Below are positions 1-10,485 of a stretch of 54,332 nt of DNA, piece by piece. Each line of letters opens with the position of its first letter. Position 1 is the first letter of the stretch. Position numbers and translations under genes: made by a program. The notes under the pieces are model-generated. The model saw only the letters and a list, made by a program, of their open reading frames with translations, had not been told where the DNA came from and did no database searches. Source of the DNA: Branchiostoma floridae (lineage: Eukaryota > Chordata > Leptocardii > Amphioxiformes > Branchiostomatidae); the NCBI RefSeq assembly GCF_000003815.2, contig NC_049995.1:17971693-18026024 (forward strand), given 5' to 3'.

Positions 1-141
1 CAGAACGGACATGCAGGACCGAACGAAGGGTTGCTGGCTACTACTATATCTACGCGACTCAATCTCTGCTTGGAGAGTACACTGGAAGTACCTAGTTGCC
101 TACCTGTAGCTATCTATTGTTTGTAAAAACAAAAATCCCAC

Positions 142-275
142 CTGGATGACGTAAGTGAACACCATGGGAACCACGGCCCGCTGGTAGGTCTCCGACATCC
201 GGGTCTTGACGTCATCGCGCTCGCTCGTCTGTCGCCATGACGACAGCATGGAGTAGGTATCGTGCAGCGACGAGC
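142..275 (-). CDS. Patched-domain gene, coding exon 7 (last exon in window)
   Basis: Acceptor CGTTCCCAG|GC and donor ATCCAG|GTGGGA, phase 1 to 0. It reads GSSLHDTYSMLSSWRQT followed by VKTRMSETYQRAVVPMVFTY. This aligns with the GVDDMF.M..AW...... RM.ETY segment of Patched-related SSDs; the first Asp of the usual DD pair is His here. Confidence 0.8.
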
Positions 276-3200
276 CTGGGAACGACAGGTAAAAAGATGT
301 CGATCCAGGTAAAAAGATAAGCCAAACAGCAGTTACTCAAGCAACGGAATATGATTTTGGATACGGTCAGATGTTCCAGAATGCATCCGCTATCTTTTGT
401 CAGTGACACTGAAGTGATCTGGGGAAAACTGTCTTGTATACTCTATGAAAGCAAAAGAGCTGACAGAAGATGTCGTCAGATTACGTCAGTGAAATTTCTT
501 CTAGTAAACGCCAATGGAAGTTGAGTCAAAGAAAGTACATTCAAACGGGATGACATTGGTGTCACTACATATTTCTGATTCAAATATTCCCATGGCTATT
601 TTGCATGCTTTGATTTCGTTAGGTTAGAGGCGTACAGGAGATGTCCAATCAGGGGTAGGGGGTAGGGGGTGTGCGGGTGGCCAAAATTTCTGTCATGGCG
701 CAAACTGATGAAGCTTAATTAAGCATAGGAAACCCCACTTCAAACCCAAGAGCTTAAAACGTTAAGACAGTGTACAATCAGGACTTGCATCACAACAAGC
801 TTAGACCTGATATAAGTGTGCACGATTTGTTTACCTTTTGGTCTTCGTAATACCGCGCTAACTTTTTATAGTATCATAGTTTTTCAGTTACTAAAATTGA
901 AATATGTATGGCCTATGATTTTACAAATTGAACGAGATCCATGATATCAAAGTATGATTTTAAAAACGCTTCCTTATCTTTAAAATCGTTTTTGATAGTA
1001 ATCAATACATGTTCTGAACTACTCCGCATTCGGTTGATGAACTTCGAATTCCCAACAAATATCACAAGCAGTCAGGGACCACATATCAGATTATAGATGA
1101 CAATGACATCCATTAATATTAAGGTCTGACGAGAAAAGAGACTTTTTAGCACAAATACCGACGTTTCCTTGTTGTTCTATGCGAACCGAAACGATGTAGA
1201 AGGAACACACATTATCCGTCAAAACGCATTAAGATAATAAATAACGTGCCACACGCGCACGTGGATGTCTTCATGATATCCAATTTTCAGGCTGATACTA
1301 ACTGACAGGCTATTGAATATCAGATGAGAATAGAGAATATTTAAGCCGACGTTCCATGCTGTTTTGTGCGAACCAAAATGAAATAGAAAGAACCCACATT
1401 ATCCGTCTAAGCGCATTAAGATAATAACCTGCCCTACTCGCGCGCGGATGTCTCCGTGATACTGTAAATGCATTTAAGTTCGCGGGGATTTAATTTCGCG
1501 GTAGCGAGAAAAGGGAATTTTCGCGGTGGATTTAAGTTCGCGGTAACACCATAGACTGCAGTCTAATACCACAATAGAAAAATGTTCGCGGTGGATTTAA
1601 GTTCGCGGTGAAGTGGTCACCGCGAAAACCGCGAACATCAATCCACCGCGAACATTTCTGCATTTACAGTATCCAATTTGCGAGTCGGCACATCCATCCC
1701 CGGGGCAGGTACAGCATCCAATCTGCCTGAAACGCCAGATGGCTGATGGAGAAATTTGTGTGATGGGGTTACACCGGTGTCGCGCCGAATAACTGCCCGG
1801 CCAAATAACTGACAGACGAGGTATTGCGCCAGGGAGAAATGTGTGTGATGGGGTTACACCGGTGTCGCGCCGAATAACTGCCCGGCCGAATGATTGACAG
1901 ACGAGGTATTGCGCCAGGGACAAATGCGTGTGCTGTGGTAACCCTGGTGTCACGCCGAATAACTTCTTTTGCCAATGCAAATAGTTGACAGACGAGGTGC
2001 TGCGTTAGCGTGCAGTTAGAGTTATTGTAAGGTAAGTGTTAGTGTTAGTCCCCATTCCTCCTTACAACATCCGCTCAGACGTCTGCTTGGAAAACGCACT
2101 TCTCTCACCACGGATATGTTGCAATCCTTCATAAACAAATACTGGAAACCCCTTAGCAGTGCCGAGGCAGATATTATGCAAGCACCAATCATTTTAGTGT
2201 GACACCGAGAGATAGAGGTTTATCATGTATTGCTACCATGGGAACCGGAGGCACTCTGCAAGATTGGGGGCAGCATGTTTTCTTCTGACTTCTGTTGCAA
2301 ACCGGCTAACGACTTTTGTTTTACTCTAACCAAGGAGGTTAAAAATCTCTTTTTTTAACCTCCTTGCTCTAACACTGTGACAAGCAGCTTTAATTTCCTC
2401 ATTATACGTGTTGTATGTACCTGCAATTAGCGCTCGGGCATGAACTTGCAATAAACATAATAAATAAATAAATGTGATGTAGATCTAGTTCAGTGCCAAC
2501 ACTTACCCAACAGCAGGACAGGGAGCGGCACCAGGGTTGTGGTGAAGGCTCCCCCGCACAGACTGATGAGTCCCGCCGAGGCCAGCCCGGAGAAGCACGC
2601 GGTGACCACGCCGCCCACCCCGAGCAGGGGCTTGCTCCGCACGCAGTCGGCCGTGAAGCACAGGGCGCCCGCAGCGAACACCGCCAGCAGCACGGTACCG
2701 GCGAACCGGGCCGAGATCCCCGCACTGTTCTCTAGGGACAGAAGGATACGATATTCAACATCAAAACTTTACAGCAAGAGGCTGAATTGTTGGGTGTGGA
2801 GGTTGGTGGGGAAGTTGGTCGACAAAAAGTACGGCATATATAAGAAAAAGCTCACGACTTTTCCCACCAACCTTTGCTTGGAGAGTATGAATCGCTTACA
2901 ATCTCTGCCAGTACAAATAATAGAAGGTATGACATATGATACACACATAATATCTAATACTTAGATAAAATTGTCAAGTAAAGAGTATTGTAGCATGCCA
3001 GACTCTGAGACAAGGAAATCGTGTATCACTTACAATCGCTGTCCAGCACAAACATGATTAAAACTTGGCAAATGATGCGCACCGAAAACGAATAAAAATG
3101 AAGTGTAAGTGAATAAAACCTTTGATGTAACGATCATAAGACAACAAATACTCGGGGACTAGGAGATAAGCGTAAAACGAATTAACGTCATAGGTCGTGC

Positions 3201-6200
3201 GATCGTCGTACGATTTTGATGCCATATTTAGCTATAGGATTCTCAAGCAGGCCGTGACAGAACCAACCACCGACATGGATCCAAAACAGCATTTTGTTTA
3301 CCAAGACAGTTGAACTTTGCAAGAGACGTACATTTTTTTTCCTTCAAAATGCCCCAAAGATAGCGATCGTACGACGATCGCACGACCTATGTGACCGCAC
3401 CGTACCCTTACCTAAGTACTCCCTCTCCAAGGTCCGAGCCGTCGACACCGCCACCTGCAAGTCGCGGGTTTCGAGTCCGAGGAGCTTCTTCTCCACTTCG
3501 TCTTAATTGCTTTATCATTTTGCCTTACCATGTACAAATGTCGTGCAATAAAGTTCATCCATTCATCTATTTATCACTTAACGTTATAGATCACTTACCT
3601 AGGTACTCTCGCTCTAAAGTCCGAGCCGTCGACACCGCCACCTGCAAGTCGCGGGTTTCGAGTCCGAGGAGCTTCTTCTCCACTTCGTCTTCCCAGAGTC
3701 TTGAGACGTGATCGTGCAGACTGTCGTTGGTCCTGAGGTAGTACAGCAGCTGGAGGTGAAAGGTCACCATTAAGAAATGTCTTATTGCAAACCCATGCCC
3801 ATGGGGCTAAATGCAAGTGAACAAAGACTAGATACATGAGATGAATGAATGTGGTCTAAATACATGTAGATAAACTAAATTCTAACATACAAATATTAAG
3901 TGGATGAATGTACATACGGTACAGAATAGGGTACTAAATCTACGTAACTATTACGGGGTTTGACTTCTTCTTTGAAGACAGCTGAAAATGAAATGTCCCA
4001 TGTATTCTATGATAGATTGATTCGATGATCTTAGTATGAACAGAATCCTTTGTGGCGTTTTTAACAATGGAAATGTTGGTGTGATTTCGGACACTCTTTC
4101 AAAAGGTCTGTTTCCTTTCGCGGACATTCACAAATGAAATTTTCCACTGCGCGGTAACTAGTATAAAAGTTTAAAAAAAAAGTTAAAGTTTGCCCATGCA
4201 TCTACAGACGCGTAGGGTGGCGCCCATCCCCACTTCGAAGCCCTTGGGCCACACATGTGCAAGCCACTACAGCAGGAGGCTGGTCCGCTGGTAGTGATGT
4301 GTGTTTAACTTCCATACTCTTCCTCATTAGTGCTGAGTGCTAAGCAGAGAAAGCAGCATGTACCATTTTTAGAGTCTTTGGTATGACTCGGCCGGGGATC
4401 GAACTCACGACCTACCGAATGCAAGGCGAACACTCTACCCACTAGGCCATTGCACCGGTAACTAGTATGAGGAGGCTTATTGGTGGCCACTCACCTGCAC
4501 GGCTCCGGCTGACGCAACGGACGTCAGGAGGTTCCGGATCGGGGCGGGGACGATCCTGCCGAGTAGGGTTTTGTTTTAATTTTTATTTACGTTGATGAAG
4601 GTTAGACATCCTGGTAATAAGATGTGCGAACATGTACAGGGTTAGCCCTTGACAATAGCCTACGGCTGGTTGGGCAGCCCTGGCTGTTTGTAAACAGCTG
4701 AACAAATAGATAAAAACTAAAAGTAATAAGATACGCCAAAAAGTAGTTACTCGAGCGACTGGATATGGTCTTGGAAACTGTTCTTCAACTACATCTCTTT
4801 TACATGTCAATTCACAGCTAGGATACTAGTATATGAACCCTCTCCAACTAACTTGATCTCTTCAGTATCACTGACGAAGAATGCATACGGGATAGCTGTT
4901 GAAACGTCTGACCGCTTCCAAAACCATATCCAGTGGCTTCAGTAACTACTTAACATCACAAGTGTCTACTCTAGTCTTAAACTAGTAAAAGCTAACTCTA
5001 GATCCTGGGTTATTGGGTTCGACCCCTTTTTCGAAGACAGTGGAAGACGAAAGATCACACCTTTTCTATCATGTGTGGGTTTTGTGATGTTAGAAGAAGA
5101 ATTGTTTTCTTTTTGTCTGTAAAATATAACAAAAACCTACCTGCCGAGCAGGTTCCCGACAAAGAGCCGCTGCCCGTCTTCTAACATCGTCACGGGGTAG
5201 GACAAGGAGCCGGAGCCAATGTCTAAGACATGGAGAAGACGCCGGAAATCTTCTCCGACGCACTCGCCGTCTTCGAAGGCACAGATGTCACTGGGGGTGA
5301 AGTGAGTTTATATTATTGAGCAGATAAGTAGTAGACAAGAAGTCATTGCTTATATGATTAATAGAGAATATCTGTACTGTAGATATACATTATCTCCACT
5401 GGGTTAAGTACTGGTCGTAACAAAAGAAAAGTCGCCAGATTCATGATATAGATGCAGTGTGCGCCTGGCACAAGAATGTTATTACATTTGTTTTACAAAG
5501 GTTTGTCTTCATTCATTAGGAATATGAAGTTGCCTTAGGAATATGAATTTGCCTGCATTACGTAGTGTATGAAATAGGGGAAACATAGGTTCTATCAGTC
5601 TAGAAATGTATAGCCCTCTACTCAACCATAAATATTGAACTGGTGTATGAAACACAACATACTAGTACTAGTATATGCATATTGACAAAATGGATAACAG
5701 AAATTAAATGTAAACTAGATGAGTTTATGCTAACAACTATAAGGGTCTACCTGTAGGTGAAGTTGACCCCTCCGAAAGTGACGACTTGGCTCGTGACGAT
5801 GTCGTCTATCCAGCGGACCCACTGGAGATAGCGCTCGGTCAGAATGTTACCCTCCCCCGGGGAGGTCAGCAGCACGCGCACGTAGTTCCCTTCTCCGTGC
5901 TGCACGGGGTTACGGTACTCCCAAGGCTCCTCCACGGGGAACAGGCCGCCTAGCGCCGCCCGCTCCTTCCTGGCAGGCGCGGTGTGGAGAAGAGCGAGTA
6001 TTAGACAAGATACCCTGGGGGCCAGCCGGGATCGGGCAGCTAGGACAGTTTATTCAGTGGCCCAAGACAGTCAGGCCCACCGATCCCCTATTAGCGCCTC
6101 GGGGAGCTTAAGCCCGAAGGAGGTCCACCTGAAAAGGATAGCGATAACTCCTTCGGGCTTAAACTCCCCGGAGCGCTAATGTGAGATCAGCGGTCTGACT

Positions 6201-7037
6201 GCCATGCGTCCCCGAACAAAACTGGCAAGCCACCCGATCCTGTCTGTCACCCAGGGTAGTATTAGACAAGAAGCCATTGGCTATATGATTAACAAGAGTA
6301 GATGTTAAATGTACATATACATTATACCCACTGGGTTTAATCTCCAAGAAGATTATACAGTAGCATACGATAGTATCAAAATCTGGCAGAGCCGGGGTGA
6401 AGCCCGCTTAGGAGTGTGTTTCGCTACCGAAAATGGACACCTCTTTGCTGACTACACTACTTGGCCAGCTTGGTACAATCTTATGCCATCGTAGGATCTG
6501 CTTGAAGATTAACTGGGTTCAGTACAGATCGTAACAACAACAAGAAATAATTGACAGCTACATGATATAGATACAATATCAATCTAACACAAGGGTCATA
6601 TTCTACCAAGTAAATTCGACTTATTGCCGCTTCTTTGTGATAAAGTAGAAGCCGCTTAATGGCACGGCCTATTTACCAGCGTGTTTCGTGCAATTATCCG
6701 GCTGGTGCAATATTGGGAAGTTATCTAGCTACAAACCGCACCGGTTTGGGATTTTTGGATTCCATGCAGTTAACAGAAGTATGCGTTAATCCGTTGTGCA
6801 ATAAACTGGCTTCTACTGCACTAGAAATGTAGGAACAGATGCCAACCTGGCCGGTGCGTTGTACGGCGAGAACAGCGAGTCGATGTCACTGTCCGTACGG
6901 ACATGGCTCAACCCCGCCCCGAGGAGCCCGCTCACGCACAGCGGTGCCACCAGGAAGAACACCTCGTGACGGTACACGAAGCACCCGAAAAACCCGAACC
7001 ACGTCTTCAAGTTCTTCTCGATACAGTCGAACAGCAT
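142..7037 (-). CDS. Patched/SSD-domain membrane protein (PTCHD-like), 5' half of a seven-exon-plus gene
   Basis: Multi-pass membrane protein of the Patched-related (RND/SSD) family; members of the Hedgehog receptor group and PTCHD relatives are thought to move or sense sterols or other lipids. Seven exons on the minus strand join in one frame: 6847-7037, 5751-5969, 5141-5290, 4495-4555, 3599-3749, 2507-2731 and 142-275, giving about 377 codons with GT-AG borders and matching phases (2,2,2,0,1,1,0). Family landmarks in order: a basic N-terminus, TM1 (residues about 27-43), the 'DSDIDSLFSPYNAPARKERA' block, a luminal 'SDICA' Cys segment, 'LLYYLRT', then the start of the sterol-sensing domain with 'VRSKPLLG'. 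The ATG at 7037 has A at -3. The gene continues past position 1, so the C-terminal half is missing. PTCHD3-like is the closest fit I recall; the exact orthologue is uncertain. Confidence 0.85.
1462..1669 (+). mobile_element. MITE family A, copy 1
   Basis: A 208-bp element bounded by inverted ends CTGTAAATGCA and TGCATTTACAG, flanked by TA on both sides (TA target duplication, mariner-like). The interior is built of inverted 'ttcgcggtggattTAAgttcgcgg'-type blocks. Non-autonomous, with no ORF. Confidence 0.8.
1751..2005 (+). repeat. 85-bp tandem repeat, three copies
   Basis: Units start at about 1751, 1836 and 1921, each running gaaat.tgtgtgatgggg ... gacagacgaggt. The third copy is the most diverged. 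ORFs here on the minus strand follow the repeat and are not believed to be genes. Confidence 0.8.
2415..2472 (+). mobile_element. LINE 3' tail, type 1
   Basis: Contains gcaattagcgctcgggcat and ttgcaataaa followed by an (ataa)n tail. The same 3' end recurs at 13085-13140, which marks a 5'-truncated non-LTR retrotransposon. Confidence 0.6.
2507..2731 (-). CDS. Patched-domain gene, coding exon 6 (start of SSD)
   Basis: Acceptor TCTGTCCCTAG|AG and donor TTGG|GTAAGT, phase 1 to 1. It encodes two hydrophobic helices around the family signature CVRSKPLLGVGGVV and then the helix GLISLCGGAF...PLPVLLL, the first part of the sterol-sensing domain. Confidence 0.85.
3412..3505 (-). pseudogene. Partial copy of patched exon 5
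   Basis: About 94 bp repeat the 3' part of exon 5, including the splice donor (TTAG|GTAAGG). The 5' part and a proper acceptor are absent. The five base differences near the donor end are all synonymous; the remainder looks identical. A LINE 3' tail lies between copy and exon, so the pair looks like a long target-site duplication. Confidence 0.75.
3506..3590 (+). mobile_element. LINE 3' tail, type 2
   Basis: Contains taccatgtacaaatgtcgtg followed by caataaagttc and an (attc)-like tail. The same end occurs at 52690-52735 and, inverted, at 38860-38915. It lies exactly between the partial copy and the true patched exon 5. Confidence 0.65.
3599..3749 (-). CDS. Patched-domain gene, coding exon 5
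   Basis: Acceptor CACCTCCAG|CTG and donor CTAG|GTAAGT, phase 0 to 1. It encodes LLYYLRTNDSLHDHVSRLWE followed by a Glu/Lys-rich luminal stretch. The last ~94 bp are duplicated at 3412-3505 (separate entry). Confidence 0.85.
4165..4455 (-). mobile_element. tRNA-derived SINE
   Basis: On the minus strand the head reads ggcctagtgggtagagtg (box A-like) and gagttcgatccccgg (box B-like), followed by a body and an A/T-rich tail. It is bracketed by a 13-bp direct repeat, CGGTAACTAGTAT, at 4152-4164 and 4456-4468, which is a clean target-site duplication. It sits in patched intron 4, just beside exon 4. Confidence 0.85.
4495..4555 (-). CDS. Patched-domain gene, coding exon 4 (61 bp)
   Basis: Acceptor CTCGGCAG|GATCG and donor GTGCAG|GTGAGT, phase 2 to 0. 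This short exon encodes RIVPAPIRNLLTSVASAGAV. It was identified by phase continuity between exons 3 and 5 and is too short to stand out as an ORF. Confidence 0.75.
5141..5290 (-). CDS. Patched-domain gene, coding exon 3
   Basis: Acceptor CACCCCCAG|TGAC and donor GGCAG|GTAGGT, phase 2 to 2. It encodes SDICAFEDGEC followed by LSYPVTMLEDGQRLFVGN, matching the luminal Cys pair and the YPV...G..F.G block of Patched-domain proteins. Confidence 0.85.
5318..5480. repeat. Intronic segment duplicated at 6255-6600
   Basis: Shares ordered blocks with 6255-6600, e.g. tagacaagaag.cattg.tat, atatgattaa, catgatatagat. The downstream copy is interrupted by a MITE (6340-6509). Confidence 0.6.
5751..5969 (-). 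CDS. Patched-domain gene, coding exon 2
   Basis: Acceptor CCTGCCAG|GAAGG and donor TACAG|GTAGAC, phase 2 to 2. It continues ARKERAALGGLFPV, the start of the first luminal loop, and ends GGVNFTY, which contains an N-glycosylation sequon (NFT). Confidence 0.85.
6013..6256. mobile_element. MITE family B, copy 1
   Basis: Long palindromic element with inverted ends CCCTGGGNNNCAG.C and internal gcccgaaggag/ctccttcgggc arms, flanked by TA. A shorter relative lies at 37538-37704. It sits immediately upstream of patched exon 2 in intron 1. Confidence 0.75.
6340..6509. mobile_element. MITE family C, copy 1
   Basis: Inverted ends ATCTCCAAG.AGAT with the conserved subterminal block 'gatagtatcaaa', flanked by TA. 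Other copies are at 9262-9360, 30661-30831 and 34444-34549. Confidence 0.75.
6847..7037 (-). CDS. Patched-domain gene, coding exon 1
   Basis: Starts at ATG (7037-7035) and ends at donor AG|GTTGGC in phase 2. It encodes an amphipathic N-terminus, the first membrane helix (FFLVAPLCVSGLLGAGL) and the family motif DSDIDSLFSPYNAPA, where related proteins have D(I/V)..LY.P.NAP. Confidence 0.85.
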
Positions 7038-7606
7038 ATTTGTGCGGCGGAAACTTGGGAAAATTTACCAGATATAAACATATGAAAAATATATCGTAGA
7101 CTACCGACGCCCCGCCCGAAAACAGCCTGGCCTTAGAAATCGATTTTTGAAATATCTCAATAAATTTGCGAGACAAGCATGCGCGTCTGCCATACAATAA
7201 GCTAATGGTGGGGGTGATAAAAGTGGTAAAACCTGGCGACATAACCATCATCTTATTCTCTGATATTATCAACTACCACTTCCAAGCTGCATGTAGATGT
7301 TTGGTTATGCTTGCTTTATACGTTTCTTTTGCTCAATTTTGTAAGTGTAAGTGTTTCGAAATAACGCTTTCAATCAAACACCATGTCGTTTTAGTGAAGC
7401 AAAAAAGAAAGTGGTCGACAGTAGTACAAAAAAATAGCATTAAAGTTTATTGTATTACTAGTATGTGGTGGTACAAGAAATTTTCTGACCAGTTGTTAGA
7501 TTGTGATTTACAATTCGAAAGAAAACGGACCACGCACTTATATTGTTAGTCCTAGTCGTTTGTTTCCTTTTCTCTAACATACTCCCGTACAATGTACGTC
7601 CCCATA

Positions 7607-7814
7607 CCGTAAATGCAGAAATGTTCGCGGTGGATTAATGTTCGCGGTTTTCGCGGTGACCACTTTACCGCGAACTTAAAACCAACGCGAACATTTTTCT
7701 ATAATGGTGTTAGACTGCAGTCTATGGTGTTATAGCGAACTTAAATCCACCACGAAAAGTCCCTTTTCCCGCTACCGCGAAATTAAATCCCCGCGAACTT
7801 AAATGCATTTACAG
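7607..7814 (-). mobile_element. MITE family A, copy 2
   Basis: Inverted relative of the element at 1462-1669, also 208 bp, with ends CCGTAAATGCA/TGCATTTACAG and flanking TA. It lies about 570 bp upstream of the patched start codon. Confidence 0.8.
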
Positions 7815-7859
7815 TATGTTGGTGTGTCCGCGGAATAACTGCCGGCAAGCGGGGATGTG

Positions 7860-8790
7860 ACAGCGCCTAGCCATTGCTTTAATCATCGCGGTGTCCGCCC
7901 GGGGACTGAGGACTGATTAAATGGAGGACATATCGATTTTATGTCATTCGGGCTTGTGCTAACCCCAGGTCAGTAGCATTGCCTCCAAGCAGATGTAGGG
8001 TGTGATTTTGTGATTTTGATTTACTCAGCGCTGTTGTCCGCTCGGCTCGAAGACAGAAGACTGATTAAATGGGCGCAGATTTATTTTGTGTCATTCGGGC
8101 TTGTGCTAAGCGCAGGTCAGTAGCATTGCCTCCGAGCAGATGTAGGGTGCGATTTTTATATGTTGTGCCTCTTAAGGCCAACCCTTCAAGCAGATGTAGG
8201 AGGTGATTTTGTGATTTTGCTTTATTCAGCGCTGCTGTCCGCCCGGGGACTGAGGACTGATTAAATGGGAGGGAATTGATTTTCTGTCATTCGGGCTTGT
8301 GCTAACCGCAGGTCAGTAGGATTGCCTCCGAGAAGATATAGGGTGCGATTTTTATATGTTGTGCCTCTTTAGGCTAACCCTTCAAGCAGATGTAAGGTGT
8401 GATTTTGTGAGTTTGCTTTAATCAGCGCTGGTGTCCGCCCGGGGACTGAGGACTGATTAAATGGAGGACATATCGATTTTATGTCATTCGGGCTTGTGCT
8501 AACCCCAGGTCAGTAGGATTGCCGCCGAGAAGATGTAGGGTGCGATTTTTATATGTTGTGCCTCTTAAGGCAAACCCACCGAGCAGATGTAGGTGGTGGT
8601 TTTGTGATTTGCTTTAATCAGCGCTGGTGTCCGCTTGGGGACAGAGGACTGATTAAATTGAGGGCAGATTGATTCTGTGTCAGGCAGGATTCGGGCAAAC
8701 CGGCGGTTAGTGGTATTGCCTCCGAGCAGATGTATGATTTTGTGATATTGATTCTATCAGCGCTGATTGTGTGTGTCTGTGCATGCGTGT
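7860..8790 (+). repeat. Minisatellite, ~145-198 bp units
   Basis: Units restart at about 7890, 8034, 8232, 8430 and 8626 with gtccgcccggggactgagg ... gtcattcgggcttgtgcta ... gcagatgtagggtg. Later units have an extra ~50-bp block (atatgttgtgcctcttaagg). No gene is supported. Confidence 0.85.
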
Positions 8791-9261
8791 ATGTAGTGGA
8801 AATCATTGGGGCTATACTGACCTTATCAGTCTACAAACCATACAAACCATAACCATATTAAACAGCAGGAATCCTCTTCACGGTTACAAACCCCTTTAGT
8901 TCTTCCATGTCTATCTTTATTGTTGTTTTCCTTAGCAGCGAACAAACAGCCGCGTGGATCGAGTCTTGTTTATCTTATCTTCTCACAAACAACCCCGCTC
9001 CTGACGTGATACGTCTGTGTGCTTTTGGCGGGAAACAATATCTGACGTGTTGGCGGAATAAACAGGGCTTAAATGTCAGAAGGGTATCAGATGTGATGAA
9101 CAATTCAATCCGGGTTTAATAACGACAAGTGGGGGATTATCGGGCGATAATGACCAGAAGCAATAACGCCCTCTTGAGGAATGACCTGGCAACGCAGCAA
9201 AATAAACTCGGTAGCGGCCATAAAGTGAGATAAACAATTTGCAAGCAGCCAGAATGGTGTA

Positions 9262-9360
9262 ATCTCCAAGTAGATTCCCAGTCGCAAAAGATAGTGTCAA
9301 AGCTGGCCAGAGGAGGTCAGCCGCCTACTGGTGCCCGTTTGACTCCCTTTGGCTGGAGAT
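9262..9360. mobile_element. MITE family C, copy 2 (short)
   Basis: Starts ATCTCCAAGTAGAT and ends GGCTGGAGAT between TA dinucleotides, with the subterminal block gatagtgtcaaagctggcca. Confidence 0.7.
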
Positions 9361-9799
9361 TAGGAATGGTGGAAAAATCGCGGCCGGTGGCTGTTACAAA
9401 GGCTAGGTCTGCATCAGCATCGGAAGGCCAACACCATCCGTACCAAAACGGGATTGGGCCAAACTGGGCCTGACATTCTTGCATAGTAGGCGCGTGGATT
9501 TTAAAAGATCTTTAAACTCCCCGGGACCCAGTCTGGAAAATTGACCCTGACAATCACGTATGTGGAGGGGGCGGAATTGTGACGGACGTGACCTTGACGT
9601 GACACCATGGGATTCTATTGTCCATCACATCTGATACACGCCTGACATTTAAAAAAAAATTTTTAGTCCGCCAATGCGTCCGATATAGGGGTAGAGTAGT
9701 GACCGAATAGTATGGACGTGACACTGGACACTGGAACAAGAGAAAAAAGTAAAGATTAATTGGCGTTGTCAAGAATTATGGCAGAAAATGCCCAGAACC

Positions 9800-9980
9800 C
9801 TCAAAGCTGTCGAAGGTTTTCTAAGGTTCATACGTGTACATTACGTCATATGCAACCTGCAGTTTGAAGACAACTCGCTAGAAGGCTCTCACACGATGAA
9901 ATGTTCTTTTTCGAACTTCTCGAAAGTCTTGAAACAAAACGCGAGAATATAAAGGAATACATGCCTCATCTCCCCGCAAG
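9800..9980 (+). promoter_or_regulatory. Possible heat-shock-like promoter (HSE-like motifs plus TATA box)
   Basis: TATAAAGG at 9948-9955 follows GAA/TTC clusters: a clean cTTCtcGAAag dyad (9917-9924) and weaker gaaggttttc and tagaaggctc repeats upstream. A consensus-like donor, AAG|GTAAGA, lies at about 9980. No downstream gene is recognised, so this may be a relic or an unannotated transcript. Confidence 0.3.
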
Positions 9981-10485
9981 GTAAGAAGGATATGTAAGCC
10001 AAGAGTACTTGAGTAACACCAGTGAGTCTAAAGGGATTTTATAGAGGTTCCGTATTTTCCGTATCTGAACTGAACTGAACTGTATCTGTCAGGATCTGAT
10101 ACACACAGATCTTAATATACACAACAAAGGTACGGCGCCTTTCGACTTTTCGTCAAGTCTACTACAAATATGTATGTTAAGAAACAAGTGTATACAAATG
10201 TTTTACCAGAATGTGTCAACATGTTGAGTCTAGAGTATCATTTACACTATTGGTTCTAAGGCCTGAACATGCATATTTACTAATTTGTACACTGTAAGGT
10301 ATCTCCTCTTAGAATTTTTTTGAATTTATCTAGCGAACAGAACGTATCAAATTCTTTGGAGCAGGCTGAAAGAAAAGTGAACAGTTTTGAGCGTTTACAC
10401 GAGTCACACGTGACCAGTGGTGATGATGCTTTGATTAGAGCCTTCATCTCATTGGTCGACAGGGATGGCACCATCGCCCCATCCC

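Larger units (their letters stand above)
276..2506. other. Intron 6 of the patched gene: repeats only
   Basis: Holds a MITE (1462-1669), an 85-bp tandem repeat (1751-2005) and a LINE 3' tail (2415-2472). Positions 290-420 resemble a degraded palindromic repeat also seen near 4720-4960 and 52420-52460. I see no coding signal. Confidence 0.5.

Noticed and set aside
4990-5070. Box B-like gggttcgacccc, possible tRNA or SINE
   Set aside because: No box A at tRNA spacing and no TSD; similarity to 3960-4070 suggests an old repeat, too weak to annotate.
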